Of a stretch of 64,000 nucleotides of DNA, positions 52,659 to 61,636 are shown one piece after another (the first letter of the stretch is position 1; each line of letters starts with the position of its first letter). The DNA is taken from contig NZ_JACCBB010000001.1 of the NCBI RefSeq assembly GCF_013409345.1, positions 1,860,001-1,924,000 on the forward strand, in the 5' to 3' direction. The notes beneath the pieces are model-generated. The model saw nothing but the letters and a program-made list of their open reading frames with translations. It did no database searches and was not told the DNA's origin. The stretch comes from Kineococcus aurantiacus. Lineage in GTDB: Bacteria; Actinomycetota; Actinomycetes; Actinomycetales; Kineococcaceae. The position numbers and the translations under genes are program-made.

Positions 52659-53351
52659 CTACTTGCGCCCGGTCCGCCACTTCATGCCCCACCCGAAGGC
52701 CTCGTCGAGGGCCTGCTGACCGCCCTGCACGTACCGCACCTCGCGCTGCACCGACACCTCCCGGCCGTCGGAGACGATCTGGGCGATGGCGCACATGGGC
52801 GAGCGGTCGTCGTGCTCGTCGAGGCGCACCTCGATCTCGGGCCCGGACACCGGGTGCAGCGTCACGACGCCGTCGGCGGCGGCCCAGTTCGGGACGCCCT
52901 CGTAGATGAACGCGAAGACGAGGACCCGCTTGAGGCGGGCCGCGTCGCGCAGGTCGACGAAGAGGTTCTCCCCGCCGCCGCCGGTGCGGTCGTCCCCGTC
53001 GAGCCACACGAGCGGGTCCCCCGCGCCGCGGTCGCGGAACGCGTTGCCCAGGGCCTGCACGACGCCCTTGGAGCCGTCGGTGAACTCGTACAGGGCGCCC
53101 AGGTCGAGGTCGATGCCGCTCTGCGGGGCGGCGGCGGCCTTGAGCTTGGAGAAGAACCCGCCGGAGGCGGGGGCCGCGGCGGCCGGGCGGGCGTTCCAGG
53201 CCAGGTGCACGCGCAGGGTCCCGCCGGTCGCCCCCGTCTTGGACAGCGACACCTTCGGGGCTGACTTGGTCAGCGTCACCTTCGACAGCGAGACACCCCC
53301 CGGGCGGGGGGGTTCAGGCTCGTTCGCCTTCTTCGAGTAGTCGATGGCCAC
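52659..53351 (-). CDS. TerA/TerD family tellurium-resistance-type protein
   Basis: The 230-aa protein follows the actinobacterial TerA pattern: AIDYSKKANEPEPPRPGGVSLSKV, then VSLSKTGATGGTLRVHLAWNARP, GIDLDLGALYEFTDGSKGVVQALGNAF with acidic calcium-site residues, LDGDDRTGGGGENL and GWGMKWRTGRK. Family members bind Ca2+ and belong to a stress/antiviral-type Ter network, but the other ter genes are not in this window. GTG 53351 was chosen because VAIDYSKK is the common N-terminus. Confidence 0.9.
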   Translation of the reverse strand: MAIDYSKKANEPEPPRPGGVSLSKVTLTKSAPKVSLSKTGATGGTLRVHLAWNARPAAAAPASGGFFSKLKAAAAPQSGIDLDLGALYEFTDGSKGVVQALGNAFRDRGAGDPLVWLDGDDRTGGGGENLFVDLRDAARLKRVLVFAFIYEGVPNWAAADGVVTLHPVSGPEIEVRLDEHDDRSPMCAIAQIVSDGREVSVQREVRYVQGGQQALDEAFGWGMKWRTGRK

Positions 53352-53417
53352 GGGTCCGACGCCTTTCGTCCGGGGAGCTTCCAAGCACCCAACGTACGCA
53401 CGGGCGGGGAAGTGCCG

Positions 53418-54461
53418 TCAGGTCCAGGGGCCGTGCAGCAGCGCGCCCGTCAGCGGCGCCGACGGGTCCGCGCCCAGGTCCAGCCCCGACGCCGGGGCCC
53501 CCGCGCGCACGAGCAGGTCCCCCACCGCGGCGATCATCGCGCCGTTGTCGGTGCACAGCCGGATCGGCGGCACCCGCAGCTCGATCCCCGCCGCCGCGCA
53601 CCGCTCCTCGGCCAGCGCCCGCACGCGCGAGTTCGCCGCGACCCCGCCGACGAGCAGCAGCGTGTCCACGCCGTGCTCGCGGCACGCGGCGAGCGCCTTG
53701 CGGGTCAGGACGTCGGCGACGGCCTCCTGGAAGCTGGCCGCGACGTCGGCGACGGGCACCTCCCCGCCGGCGTCGACGCGGGCCTCGACCCAGCGCGCGA
53801 CGGCCGTCTTCACCCCGGAGAAGGAGAACCCGTACGCCGGGTCGGAGGGGCGGGACAGGGCGCGGGGGAAGGCGATGGCGTGCGGGTCGCCGTCGCGGGC
53901 GACCCGGTCGACGACGGGCCCGCCGGGGTAGCCGAGGCCGAGGACGCGGGCGACCTTGTCGAAGGCCTCCCCCGCGGCGTCGTCGACGGTGTCGCCCAGG
54001 TGCACGATCGGGTCCTTGCCGAGGTCGCCGAGCAGCAGCAGCGACGTGTGGCCGCCGGAGACGACGAGCGCGACGCAGCACGAGGGCAGCGGCCCGTGCT
54101 CCAGGACGTCGACGGCGGCGTGCCCGGCGAGGTGGTGCACGCCGTACAGCGGCTTGCCGAGGGCGAACGCGAGGGCCTTGGCCGAGGCGAGCCCGACCTG
54201 CACGGCCGTGGACAGCCCGGGCCCGGCGGTGACGGCGACGGCGTCGACGTCCCCGAGCCCCAGCGAGGCCTTCCCCAGCGCCTCGTGCAGCACCGGCAGC
54301 ATCGACTCCAGGTGCGCGCGGGCCGCGACCTCGGGCACGACCCCGCCGAAGCGGGCGTGGGCGTCCATGCTGGAGGCGAGGGCGTCACCGAGCAGGACGC
54401 CCTCGGAGACGAGACCGACGCCGGTCTCGTCGCACGACGACTCGATCCCCAGGACGATCAC
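53418..54461 (-). CDS. tsaD: tRNA threonylcarbamoyladenosine synthase subunit TsaD
   Basis: TsaD transfers threonylcarbamoyl to A37 of ANN-reading tRNAs. The 347-aa protein has the full motif set: [34 protein letters not shown] with metal-binding His, [38 protein letters not shown] and the C-terminal CTDNGAMIA. It overlaps def by 4 bp. The usual partners tsaB, tsaE and rimI are not adjacent, which is unusual for a bacterial tsaD locus. Confidence 0.97.
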   Translation of the reverse strand: MIVLGIESSCDETGVGLVSEGVLLGDALASSMDAHARFGGVVPEVAARAHLESMLPVLHEALGKASLGLGDVDAVAVTAGPGLSTAVQVGLASAKALAFALGKPLYGVHHLAGHAAVDVLEHGPLPSCCVALVVSGGHTSLLLLGDLGKDPIVHLGDTVDDAAGEAFDKVARVLGLGYPGGPVVDRVARDGDPHAIAFPRALSRPSDPAYGFSFSGVKTAVARWVEARVDAGGEVPVADVAASFQEAVADVLTRKALAACREHGVDTLLLVGGVAANSRVRALAEERCAAAGIELRVPPIRLCTDNGAMIAAVGDLLVRAGAPASGLDLGADPSAPLTGALLHGPWT

Positions 54462-55057
54462 GCGCCGTCCCCCGCGGGAGCGGCCAGGCCGGCGGCGGCG
54501 AGGATCTCCTCGCGCTGCGCGGCGGGGAGCCGGTCGACGTAGACGACGCCCTCGAGGTGGTCGGCCTCGTGCTGCAGGCAGCGGGCCAGCAGACCCGTCC
54601 CGACGATCCGCACGGGGTCGCCGTGGACGTCCACGCCCGTCACCTCCGCCCGGTCCGGGCGGGCCAGCTCGGCGTACTCGCCCGGCACCGACAGGCAGCC
54701 CTCGCCGTCGAGGTCGAGGCGGCGCTTGCGGCCCGTGGGCAGGTGCAGGACGGGGTTCACGACGTGCGCGACGACGTTCTCCCCGGTGGTCTCGGTGTCG
54801 TCGTCGGGGCAGTCGACGACGAAGACGCGCGCGTCGACGCCGATCTGGTTGGCGGCCAGGCCCACGCCGTCGGCGGCGGCCATGGAGGCGAACATGTCGG
54901 CCACGAGCTGGACGAGGTCGTCGTCGAAGACCGTCACGGGCGTGCAGGGGTGGTGCAGCACGGGCGTGTGGTAGCGGGTGATGGGGTGCGCGACCCCGGT
55001 CCGCCCCTCGAAGACGACGTCCTCGGCGGGTTCGGGCGTCACGCTGTGCTCACTCAC
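54458..55057 (-). CDS. def: peptide deformylase
   Basis: The enzyme removes formyl from the N-terminal methionine of nascent proteins. The 199-aa protein has the three metal motifs: [19 protein letters not shown] with the Cys ligand, and QHEADHLEG with two His ligands and the catalytic Glu. HEADH replaces the commoner HEYDH/HEIDH, a tolerated change. TACGAT lies 6 nt before GTG 55057, so the mRNA may be leaderless. It forms a two-gene unit with tsaD through a 4-bp overlap. Confidence 0.96.
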   Translation of the reverse strand: MSEHSVTPEPAEDVVFEGRTGVAHPITRYHTPVLHHPCTPVTVFDDDLVQLVADMFASMAAADGVGLAANQIGVDARVFVVDCPDDDTETTGENVVAHVVNPVLHLPTGRKRRLDLDGEGCLSVPGEYAELARPDRAEVTGVDVHGDPVRIVGTGLLARCLQHEADHLEGVVYVDRLPAAQREEILAAAGLAAPAGDGA

Positions 55058-55071
55058 GCGGAGATCGTAGG

Positions 55072-56706
55072 TCAGCCCTGGGCGTGGAACCGGACCGCGA
55101 GCAGCGCGACGTCGTCCCCCACGGCCCCGCCGGTCTCGGCCAGCAGCTGGTCCAGCCCGGCGGCGAGGTCCGCGCCGGCCAGCCCGGAGGCCTTGGCGCG
55201 CAGCCGCTCGATGCCCGCGTCGAGGTCCTCGTCGCGGCGTTCGACGAGGCCGTCGGTGTAGAGCAGCAGGGTGGCCCCGACGGGGACGTCGACGACGTGG
55301 TCGGTGCGCCGGCCGGCCCCCACGCCCAGCAGCAGGTCCGGCTCGGCGTCCAGGACGCGCGCGGTGCCGTCGGCCAGGACGAGCACGGGCGGGGGGTGCC
55401 CGGCGTTGGCCCAGCGCACCGTCCGCACCCCGGCGGCCCGCGCCCGGGGGGTCTGCTCGACGCGGGCGACGAGGCAGCTGGCGAGGATCGCGTCGGCGCG
55501 CAGGGAGCTGACGACGGACTCCAGCCGGTCCAGGAGCTCGGCGGGCGGGTCGTCGCGGTCGACGGCCAGGGCGCGCAGCGCGATCCGCAGCTGCCCCATC
55601 TCGGCGGCCGCGGTGACGTCGTGGCCGGTGACGTCGCCGATGACCAGCAGGGTCGTGCCGTCGGGCAGCACGACGCCGTCGTACCAGTCGCCGCCGACCT
55701 GGTCCCCGGCGTGGGCGGGCACGTAGCGGGCGACGAGCTCGAGGTCGCCGACCTGCGGCAGGTCCGTGGTGAGCATCGAGGTCTGCAGGGTGCGGGCGGC
55801 GGCGGTCCGCTCGGCCAGCAGCAGGGCCCGCTGCAGCGCCTGGGTCGTGTAGGAGGCCAGGGAGCGCAGCAGGGCGCGCTGGTTCTCGGACAGCTCCAGG
55901 TCCTCGTGCCAGACCATCGTCAGCAGCCCCACGGTGCGGCCCGCGGCGACGAGGGGCACGGTCGCCAGGTAGCGGACGTGGGCGACCTCCCAGCGGTGGG
56001 CGAGCTCGGGGAAGCCCGTCCGCAGGCTCGCGGCGTCGTCGAACCGGGGGCGCCCCTCGCGCAGGGCCAGGGTGCCCGGGCCGGGGCCGTCCAGCGGCAG
56101 GTCCGCCCACTCCTCCTGCGCGCCGGGGGCGTACTCGCCGGTGAAGGGGGTGCGCAGCAGCTGGCGCTCGTGGTCGACGACGGACAGCGCGGCGTAGGCG
56201 GCGCCGAAGCCCTCGCGGGCGGCCTCGACGGCGGCGCGGGCGACGTCGGTGACGGTGCGGGTGGCGGTGAGGGCCTCGGACAGGCGCAGGAGCACGGTGG
56301 TGTGGTCCAGGGACCGCTGCAGGGAGCGGGTCAGCTGGTCGCGCTCGAGCTCCAGGCGCCGTTCGGCGGTGACGTCGCGGAAGGAGCACAGGACCTGCTC
56401 GTCGACGCGCTGGGCGCGCACGGCGATCCAGCGGTCGGTGCCGGGGACGGGCCCGGTCCAGGTGACCAGGCCGCCCTCGGCGCGGGTGCGCCGCAGCTGG
56501 GCGTGGAAGTCGCTGCCGACGGCACCGGGGAAGACCTGCGACAGGAGCCGGCCCAGGAGGTCGGCGGGGGCCAGGCCGTAGACCGCCGCACCCGCGGCGT
56601 TGACGTGCAGGACGCGCCACTCGTGCGCGTCGAGCACGATGATCCCCTCGGAGACCTCTTGCCACGCGCGCAGGAGCAGCGGGTCCACCGCTCCTGCGGA
56701 CGACAT
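55072..56706 (-). CDS. PP2C-type (SpoIIE) phosphatase with PAS and GAF domains
   Basis: The 544-aa protein is the second of its layout in the window. A PAS domain (about 10-120, EVSEGIIVLDAHEWRVLHVNAAG) comes first, then a short coiled helix and a GAF domain (about 150-290). The SpoIIE domain (about 310-540) has GDQVGGDWYD, GDVTGHDVT, NAGHPPP, LLYTDGLVERRD and GDDVALLAVR, covering the metal sites. It lacks the His/Asp repeat of the other copy. The likely role is regulating an anti-anti-sigma factor. TACCCT lies 6 nt before ATG 56706. Only 14 bp separate it from def. Confidence 0.9.
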   Translation of the reverse strand: MSSAGAVDPLLLRAWQEVSEGIIVLDAHEWRVLHVNAAGAAVYGLAPADLLGRLLSQVFPGAVGSDFHAQLRRTRAEGGLVTWTGPVPGTDRWIAVRAQRVDEQVLCSFRDVTAERRLELERDQLTRSLQRSLDHTTVLLRLSEALTATRTVTDVARAAVEAAREGFGAAYAALSVVDHERQLLRTPFTGEYAPGAQEEWADLPLDGPGPGTLALREGRPRFDDAASLRTGFPELAHRWEVAHVRYLATVPLVAAGRTVGLLTMVWHEDLELSENQRALLRSLASYTTQALQRALLLAERTAAARTLQTSMLTTDLPQVGDLELVARYVPAHAGDQVGGDWYDGVVLPDGTTLLVIGDVTGHDVTAAAEMGQLRIALRALAVDRDDPPAELLDRLESVVSSLRADAILASCLVARVEQTPRARAAGVRTVRWANAGHPPPVLVLADGTARVLDAEPDLLLGVGAGRRTDHVVDVPVGATLLLYTDGLVERRDEDLDAGIERLRAKASGLAGADLAAGLDQLLAETGGAVGDDVALLAVRFHAQG

Positions 56707-56760
56707 GCGGTCAGGGTAGGCGCCCGCCGGGGGGCGCCGCAGCGGATCGACGGGACGGGA

Positions 56761-57504
56761 TCAGGCGGGGCGGGCGCTGACGGAGAACTCGACGGTGCCG
56801 GTGTCCTCGACCTTCACGAAGCCCAGGTCGGGGGCCTGCACGCCGTGGTCGGACCAGGTCAGGGGCAGGGACCCGGTGACGGTGACGGCGTCCTGCGCGG
56901 TCCGCTCGACGGTGGCCGGGACGCTGACGTCGCGGGTGGTGCCGTTCAGCGTCAGGGTCGCGGGGAGCGTGACGGCCAGCCGGGAGCCGACGTCGAGACC
57001 GCCGAGGGGGACGGGGGCGGTGAGGGCGAGGTCGGCCGTGGGGTGCTGCGCGACGTCCAGGACGCGGGTGCGGAACTGGTTGTCCCGCTGGCTGGAGTCG
57101 GTGGTGACCGAGGCCAGGTCGACGGAGACGGTGGCGGCGGTGAGCTGCCCGCCGGCGACCGTCAGGTCCCCGCTCACCTGCGACGTGCGGCCGGTGACGG
57201 TGATGTCCTGGCCGTTGAGGACCTCCGCGACGCGGTAGCCGGCGGTGCCGCCGGGCACCAGCGCCCAGGTGCCGTCGAGGGTGGGGTCGGTGCTGGCCCC
57301 GGTGGGGGTGGCGGCCGGCGCCGCGGCCGACGGCGCGAGGGGCGCGGCGGCCTTGCCGGACTCCAGCCGCGCGTACAGGCGCGGCCCGGCGACCGCGGCG
57401 AGGACGAGCAGCGCGGCGACCACGGCGAGGGTGGTCCACAGGGCCCGGCGGCGGCGGGGGCGGCCGGGGGCGGGCGGTCGGTCGGTCGTCCGGGTGCTGC
57501 TCAC
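56761..57504 (-). CDS. membrane-anchored YceI-like protein
   Basis: The 247-aa protein has a basic N-terminus, one transmembrane helix (about 27-47, TTLAVVAALLVLAAVAGPRLY), an Ala/Pro linker and a YceI-type lipocalin fold outside the cell. Family features include GYRVAEVLNGQDITVTGRTSQVSG, RDNQFRTRVLDVAQHPTADL and FSVSARP at the end. Such proteins bind isoprenoid or other lipids. I prefer GTG 57504 with AAGGTGAG 5 nt upstream over GTG 57513. Confidence 0.87.
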   Translation of the reverse strand: MSSTRTTDRPPAPGRPRRRRALWTTLAVVAALLVLAAVAGPRLYARLESGKAAAPLAPSAAAPAATPTGASTDPTLDGTWALVPGGTAGYRVAEVLNGQDITVTGRTSQVSGDLTVAGGQLTAATVSVDLASVTTDSSQRDNQFRTRVLDVAQHPTADLALTAPVPLGGLDVGSRLAVTLPATLTLNGTTRDVSVPATVERTAQDAVTVTGSLPLTWSDHGVQAPDLGFVKVEDTGTVEFSVSARPA

Positions 57505-57761
57505 GGGGCTCACCTTCGCGGGTCGGGGGACGGGGCCTGCACGGGGAGCACGCTGCAGGGGGCCCGGGCGGTTCAGCCGCGCGCCTGTGGACCACCTGTC
57601 GACGGGCCGCGGCGACGGTGCGTCAGGGCGGGTCACGGTCGCGTCACGACGACCGGTCGACCCGTCGGACAGCACCTACGACGTCGTGTCGTCGTGAGGT
57701 GTTGCGCCACAACGGCTGGCGCTGGTCCACAGCACCCCCGCGCAGGCCCTACCCTCGTCGG

Positions 57762-58097
57762 GTGCCTTTTGAGCGTCTGCGACTCATGAGCGACTACCAG
57801 GTGCCGACCCCCGTGTGGGCCCCTGCGGACATGGGCGGGTTCGTCCTGAGCCCCACGCACCTCGACGACCTCGGCCTGGACGAGCGGCTGCGCACCGGGC
57901 TGCTGCGCTGGCAGGCCTACTTCGACGAGCACCACCCCGTCGACCTGTGCGGCTGGGACTCCCCCGCCTCCTGCACGGCCTACGCCAGCGAGGGGTTCCG
58001 GCTGCAGTCCGAGCTGACCCACGCCCTGCCCGGCGTCCGCTTCGACCTCGACCTGTGGCCCGTCCGCGCCGTCGACCTGGACGTCCTGCCCCTGTGA
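57762..58097 (+). CDS. small conserved hypothetical protein
   Basis: The 111-aa soluble protein is not recognised. It is acidic and rich in Trp and Tyr (VWAPADMGGFVLSPTHLDDLGLDE, RWQAYFDEHHPVDLCGWDS, FDLDLWPVRAVDLD). GTG 57762 has TACCCT (57750-57755) 6 nt upstream, the leaderless signature; ATG 57786 is an in-frame alternative without any ribosome site. The 257-bp gap between it and the YceI-like gene shows repeated CGACGTCGTG-type sequence but no further gene. It ends 25 bp before the convergent VanW gene. Confidence 0.65.
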   Translation: MPFERLRLMSDYQVPTPVWAPADMGGFVLSPTHLDDLGLDERLRTGLLRWQAYFDEHHPVDLCGWDSPASCTAYASEGFRLQSELTHALPGVRFDLDLWPVRAVDLDVLPL

Positions 58098-58122
58098 CCC
58101 GCCCGCGACGCCCGCGCCCCGC

Positions 58123-59961
58123 CTACTGCGCGGGCGTCGCGGGCGGGGCGCTCGCCGTGGCCGGCGCGGTGGGCGTGGGCGCCGGCTTCGGGGTCGAGGG
58201 GTCGGGGCCGCAGACGACCCGGTTGTCGGAGTTGTAGACCGTCGTCCACGTCTCCCGCTCCTCCGGGCCGCCCCCCACGGGCGTCATGACGCGCGTGACG
58301 TCCACCGTGAACCCCGTGTGCGGCGTCGAGTTCGGCGTGCAGCCGGCCGACGTGTCGTAGACCGTCCGCCCGGTCCGGACGTTGCGCCGCGGGGAGGTGA
58401 TCGACTCCACGTCCCGGAACTTCGTCCCGTACATCGACACCACGACCTGGTTGCCGACGATCCCGGCCTGGACGTAGACGCCGTGGCCGGAGTCGTTGCG
58501 GAAGCGGTTGTCGATGCTGCGCCAGTCCAGCGTCGCCTCGCGGCCCTCGGGGTAGCGGGAGATGTAGAGCGAGTGCGGCTTGTGCTCGATCTCGTCCAGC
58601 CCCGCGAAGAACACGTTGTTGAACAGCGTCGTCGACAGCTGCGAGACCCCGCCGCCGTAGTCGTCGACGAGCCGGCCCCCCGAGATGACGGGGGCCTTGT
58701 GGAAACCGCGCTCGGGCGTGCGCTCGCCGACGGTGTCGTTGAGGGAGAACTCCTCCCCCGGCCGCAGGATCGTGCCGTCGACGTACCGGGCCGCGATCCG
58801 GATGTTGTCGGTGCGCTGGGCGTCGGGGGTCAGCTTGGTGGCGAACGTCGAGATCCGCTCGACGATGCCCAGCGAGCTCAGCTCCTCCGTCGTCAGGCCC
58901 GGCTGGGACTCCGCCAGCGCCACCTCCGCGCGCCGCGAGGGGGCCGCGCCCGTGAGCGCCCCCGTCACCGCCGTCGCCAGGTCCGCCGCGGGGACGGCCC
59001 GGCCGGCCACGGCGGGCACGACCTGGGGCCGGTCCCCCACGATCTCGATCCGCGCGTCCTGCGGGGCGGTCTCGAACTGCGGGTCGGCGGCGGTGACGGC
59101 GGCCTGCAGGCCCTCGCCGTCCGCGACGAGGGCGACCCGCCCGTCGACGGGGCGCACGGCCAGCGACCGGGCGAACGCGGCGGGCGCCAGCGTGACCTCC
59201 CGGCCCCCGCCGGCGACGACGAGGTCGCCCGCCACGGCCGGGCGCGCGAGGCCGTCGACCGCGGCGTCGATCCCCGCGGCGTCGACCGAGGTCTCCACGA
59301 CGTCGGCGCGCAGCGGGACCGGCCCCCCGCCCAGCCAGCGGTCGGCGACCTGCCCCGCCGCCTCCCGCGCGTCGAGCGCGCGGCCGGGCACGGGGGCGGT
59401 GACGGCCGGTTCGACCGAGCCGTCGGCGCGGACGTCGAACGTCACCGCGCCCTCGACCGGCGCGACGGCCACGGCGTCGGCCACCGGCCGCAGCGCGGCC
59501 TCCAGCGCACCGGTGTCGACGTCGACGTCGGGGGTGACGGTCTCGCCGCCGGCCAGGTGCCGCCACAGCTGGGCGGGGGCCCACGCCGGGCCGGTGAGCC
59601 GCTCGACGGTGCGGTCGACGTCGAGGGACAGCCCCGCCTGCGCCGGCACGACCTCCGCCGACGTCGAGGCCCCCGCCCCCGTGACCTGCACGGCGACGGG
59701 GCGGGCCCGCAGCTCCTGCGCGCTGCGGGTCAGGGTGCGGTCCAGCGCGGCGCGGTCCTGCCCGCCGACGTCCTGCCCCAGCACGGTCGTGCCGCGCGGG
59801 GCCTGCCCGCCGAGCGCGAGCGCCGCCGCGCAGTACCCGCCGGCCACGACGACGGCCCCCAGGCCGACCCAGGTGGCCGGGCGGCGGGCCCAGGACCGTC
59901 GCGGCCGGGCCCCGGTCGGCCGCCCGGTCTCCTGCTGCGCCGGATGGTCGGTGTTCGTCAC
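58123..59961 (-). CDS. VanW family protein with peptidoglycan-binding-like repeats
   Basis: The 612-aa protein has one N-terminal membrane anchor (about 32-52, VGLGAVVVAGGYCAAALALGG). Two or more PG_binding_4-like domains (about 60-330, each with GQDVGGQDRAALDRTL or PVPGRALDAREAAGQVADRWL-type motifs) and a VanW domain (about 350-570, ISTFATKLTPDAQRTDNIRIAARYVDG, GEEFSLNDTVGERTPERGF and VISGGRLVDDYGGGVSQLSTTLFNN) follow. A Pro/Thr/Ala tail ends it. It should be cell-wall associated. VanW function is unknown; presence here is not evidence for vancomycin resistance. Confidence 0.9.
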   Translation of the reverse strand: MTNTDHPAQQETGRPTGARPRRSWARRPATWVGLGAVVVAGGYCAAALALGGQAPRGTTVLGQDVGGQDRAALDRTLTRSAQELRARPVAVQVTGAGASTSAEVVPAQAGLSLDVDRTVERLTGPAWAPAQLWRHLAGGETVTPDVDVDTGALEAALRPVADAVAVAPVEGAVTFDVRADGSVEPAVTAPVPGRALDAREAAGQVADRWLGGGPVPLRADVVETSVDAAGIDAAVDGLARPAVAGDLVVAGGGREVTLAPAAFARSLAVRPVDGRVALVADGEGLQAAVTAADPQFETAPQDARIEIVGDRPQVVPAVAGRAVPAADLATAVTGALTGAAPSRRAEVALAESQPGLTTEELSSLGIVERISTFATKLTPDAQRTDNIRIAARYVDGTILRPGEEFSLNDTVGERTPERGFHKAPVISGGRLVDDYGGGVSQLSTTLFNNVFFAGLDEIEHKPHSLYISRYPEGREATLDWRSIDNRFRNDSGHGVYVQAGIVGNQVVVSMYGTKFRDVESITSPRRNVRTGRTVYDTSAGCTPNSTPHTGFTVDVTRVMTPVGGGPEERETWTTVYNSDNRVVCGPDPSTPKPAPTPTAPATASAPPATPAQ

Positions 59962-60113
59962 CTGTGGTCCCCCGCTCGATCCCCCGTGCGCGGCGCACAG
60001 GCCGTGTCCGCGCGGGCCCAGCCTAGGAGCCCGAGGTGCCCGGGCACGTGACCTTCCCAGGACCACCACACCGGGCCCGCCGGAGGGGCCGCCGCTCGGC
60101 GCGCCACCCGCGG

Positions 60114-60244
60114 GTGATCGGTGATCGAGCACAGCGGTGATCGAGCACGGCGGTGATCAAGCACGAGAGTGCTCGATCACGGGAGTGCTTGATCACGGGA
60201 GTGCTTGATCACGGGAGTGCTTGATCACGGGAGTGCTTGATCAC
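60114..60244. repeat. palindromic intergenic repeat array A5 (eight phased units)
   Basis: Three rightward units start at 60121, 60137 and 60153 and five leftward units at 60169, 60185, 60201, 60217 and 60233, each 12 bp and spaced exactly 16 bp. A partial GTGATC lies at 60114. The last four are near-identical copies of GTGCTTGATCACGGGA. The array lies in a 356-bp gap between the divergent VanW and TetR starts; the rest contains a possible VanW promoter (TAGGCT on the minus strand near 60022). Confidence 0.95.
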
Positions 60245-60317
60245 GGGACGGGACGCAGCGGGGTGGATCCAGTCCGTACTCAGTGCATTTCGTATCGAAC
60301 TCGCGTACGCTCGTCCC

Positions 60318-60914
60318 GTGACCACGACCACCCGGCGCCGCGCCGAGACGCGGGCCAAGCTCCTGGCCGCCGCCCTCGACGTCCTCGGCGAGCAGGGCCT
60401 GGCCCGCAGCAGCGTCGAGAGCGTCTGCGAGCGGGCCGGGTTCACCCGCGGTGCCTTCTACTCCAACTTCGCGACCATGGACGACGTCGTCGCCGCCCTG
60501 CACGCCGACCAGGCCGCCGCCCTCGTCGAGCGCGTCACCGAACGCCTCGCCGGCGGCCTGCCGGGCACCGACCTCGAGCAGGTCGTCGCCCACGTCGTGG
60601 AGGTCCTGCCCGTGGACCGGCAGTGGCACGCGGTCCGCACCGAGTTCACCGCCCAGGCCCTGCGCAACCCCGACGCGGCCCGCGCGCTGGCCGCGCGGCG
60701 CGCGGCGCTGCGCGAACGGCTCGCCCCCGTCCTGCTCGACGCCCTGGCCCGGGTCGGGCGCCGGCCCACCGTGGCGGCCGACGAGCTCGTCCGCGCCCTC
60801 GTCACCGCCCACGAGGGGCTCGTGACGGCCCACCTGCTGGGGGAACCGCCCGGGGTGGGGACCCGCCTGCTGACCACCGCCCTGGAGACGTTCACCGAGG
60901 AGGTCACCCCGTGA
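60318..60914 (+). CDS. TetR family transcriptional regulator
   Basis: The 198-aa protein has the helix-turn-helix (TRAKLLAAALDVLGEQGLARSSVESVCERAGFTRGAFYSNF, split over the turn) and a helical ligand domain. The FYSNF ending of the DNA-binding part is typical of regulators of efflux and membrane genes. TACGCT (60306-60311) lies 6 nt before GTG 60318, a leaderless start. It overlaps the ABC gene by 4 bp and so is the first gene of a three-gene operon with its probable targets. Confidence 0.92.
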   Translation: MTTTTRRRAETRAKLLAAALDVLGEQGLARSSVESVCERAGFTRGAFYSNFATMDDVVAALHADQAAALVERVTERLAGGLPGTDLEQVVAHVVEVLPVDRQWHAVRTEFTAQALRNPDAARALAARRAALRERLAPVLLDALARVGRRPTVAADELVRALVTAHEGLVTAHLLGEPPGVGTRLLTTALETFTEEVTP

Positions 60915-61636
60915 ACCAGCCCGTGGACCAGCCCGTGGACCGGCCCGTGATCCGTGCCGAGGGCCTGGAGCTGCGCGCCGGCGGCCGCACCGTCTACTCC
61001 GGCGTCGACCTCGACGTCGCCGAGGGCTCGGTGCTCGTCGTGCGCGGGCGCGCCGGGCAGGGCAAGACGTCGCTGCTGCTGACGCTGGCCGGGCGCATGC
61101 GGCCCACCGCCGGGCACCTCGCGGTGCTCGGGGAACCGCTGCCCGCCCGCGCCGGCGCGGTCCGCCGCCGCGTCGCCCTCGCCGAGGTCCGCGGCGTCAA
61201 CGACCTCGACGACGCCCTGACGGTCGAGCAGCACGTCGCCGAGCGCCTCGTCCTGCACCAGCCGTGGCACCGCCCGTGGGTCAGCGACGCGCAGGTCGGC
61301 GAGCAGCTCGAGCGCGCCGGGCAGGTCCTGGCCCGCACCGCCGACGCCGGCGCGGACGTCCCCGCGCTGCGGCCCAGGGAGTTCGTCAGCGACCTCGACC
61401 CGCTGGAGCGGATGACCCTGGGGGTCGTGCTCGCGCTCATCGGCCGGCCCGACGTCCTCGTCGTCGACGACGTGGACTCGCTGCGCCGCGGCGAGGACCG
61501 CCGCCGCGCGTGGGCCTCGCTGGCCGCCCTGCGGGGGACGACCCCGCTGACCGTGGTCGCCAGCTGCTCGGACACCTCCGACGTCCGCTGGCGCTCCGGC
61601 GACCACCACACCCTCCTCGACCTCGCCGACCGGTGA
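60911..61636 (+). CDS. ABC transporter ATP-binding protein with degenerate motifs
   Basis: The 241-aa cassette has a clear Walker A (GRAGQGKTS, about residues 46-54), but the other motifs are altered. The signature position reads FVSDLDPLERMTLG rather than LSGGQ. Walker B ends VVDDVD with Asp in place of the catalytic Glu, and the switch region reads VVASCSD without the His. It may bind ATP and hydrolyse it poorly, or act as a regulatory subunit. It is coupled by 4-bp overlaps to the TetR gene before and the YhgE/Pip gene after. Confidence 0.85.
   Translation: MNQPVDQPVDRPVIRAEGLELRAGGRTVYSGVDLDVAEGSVLVVRGRAGQGKTSLLLTLAGRMRPTAGHLAVLGEPLPARAGAVRRRVALAEVRGVNDLDDALTVEQHVAERLVLHQPWHRPWVSDAQVGEQLERAGQVLARTADAGADVPALRPREFVSDLDPLERMTLGVVLALIGRPDVLVVDDVDSLRRGEDRRRAWASLAALRGTTPLTVVASCSDTSDVRWRSGDHHTLLDLADR

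Noticed and set aside
52659-53351. A tellurite-resistance operon
   Set aside because: A single TerA-like gene without other ter genes does not make the operon.
58123-59961. A vancomycin-resistance locus suggested by the VanW domain
   Set aside because: No vanH, vanA, vanX or vanRS genes are present. VanW-like proteins are widespread with unknown function.
60114-60244. A CRISPR-like array
   Set aside because: Units are 12 bp with 4-bp gaps and invert at the centre. There are no unique spacers of 30 bp and no cas genes.
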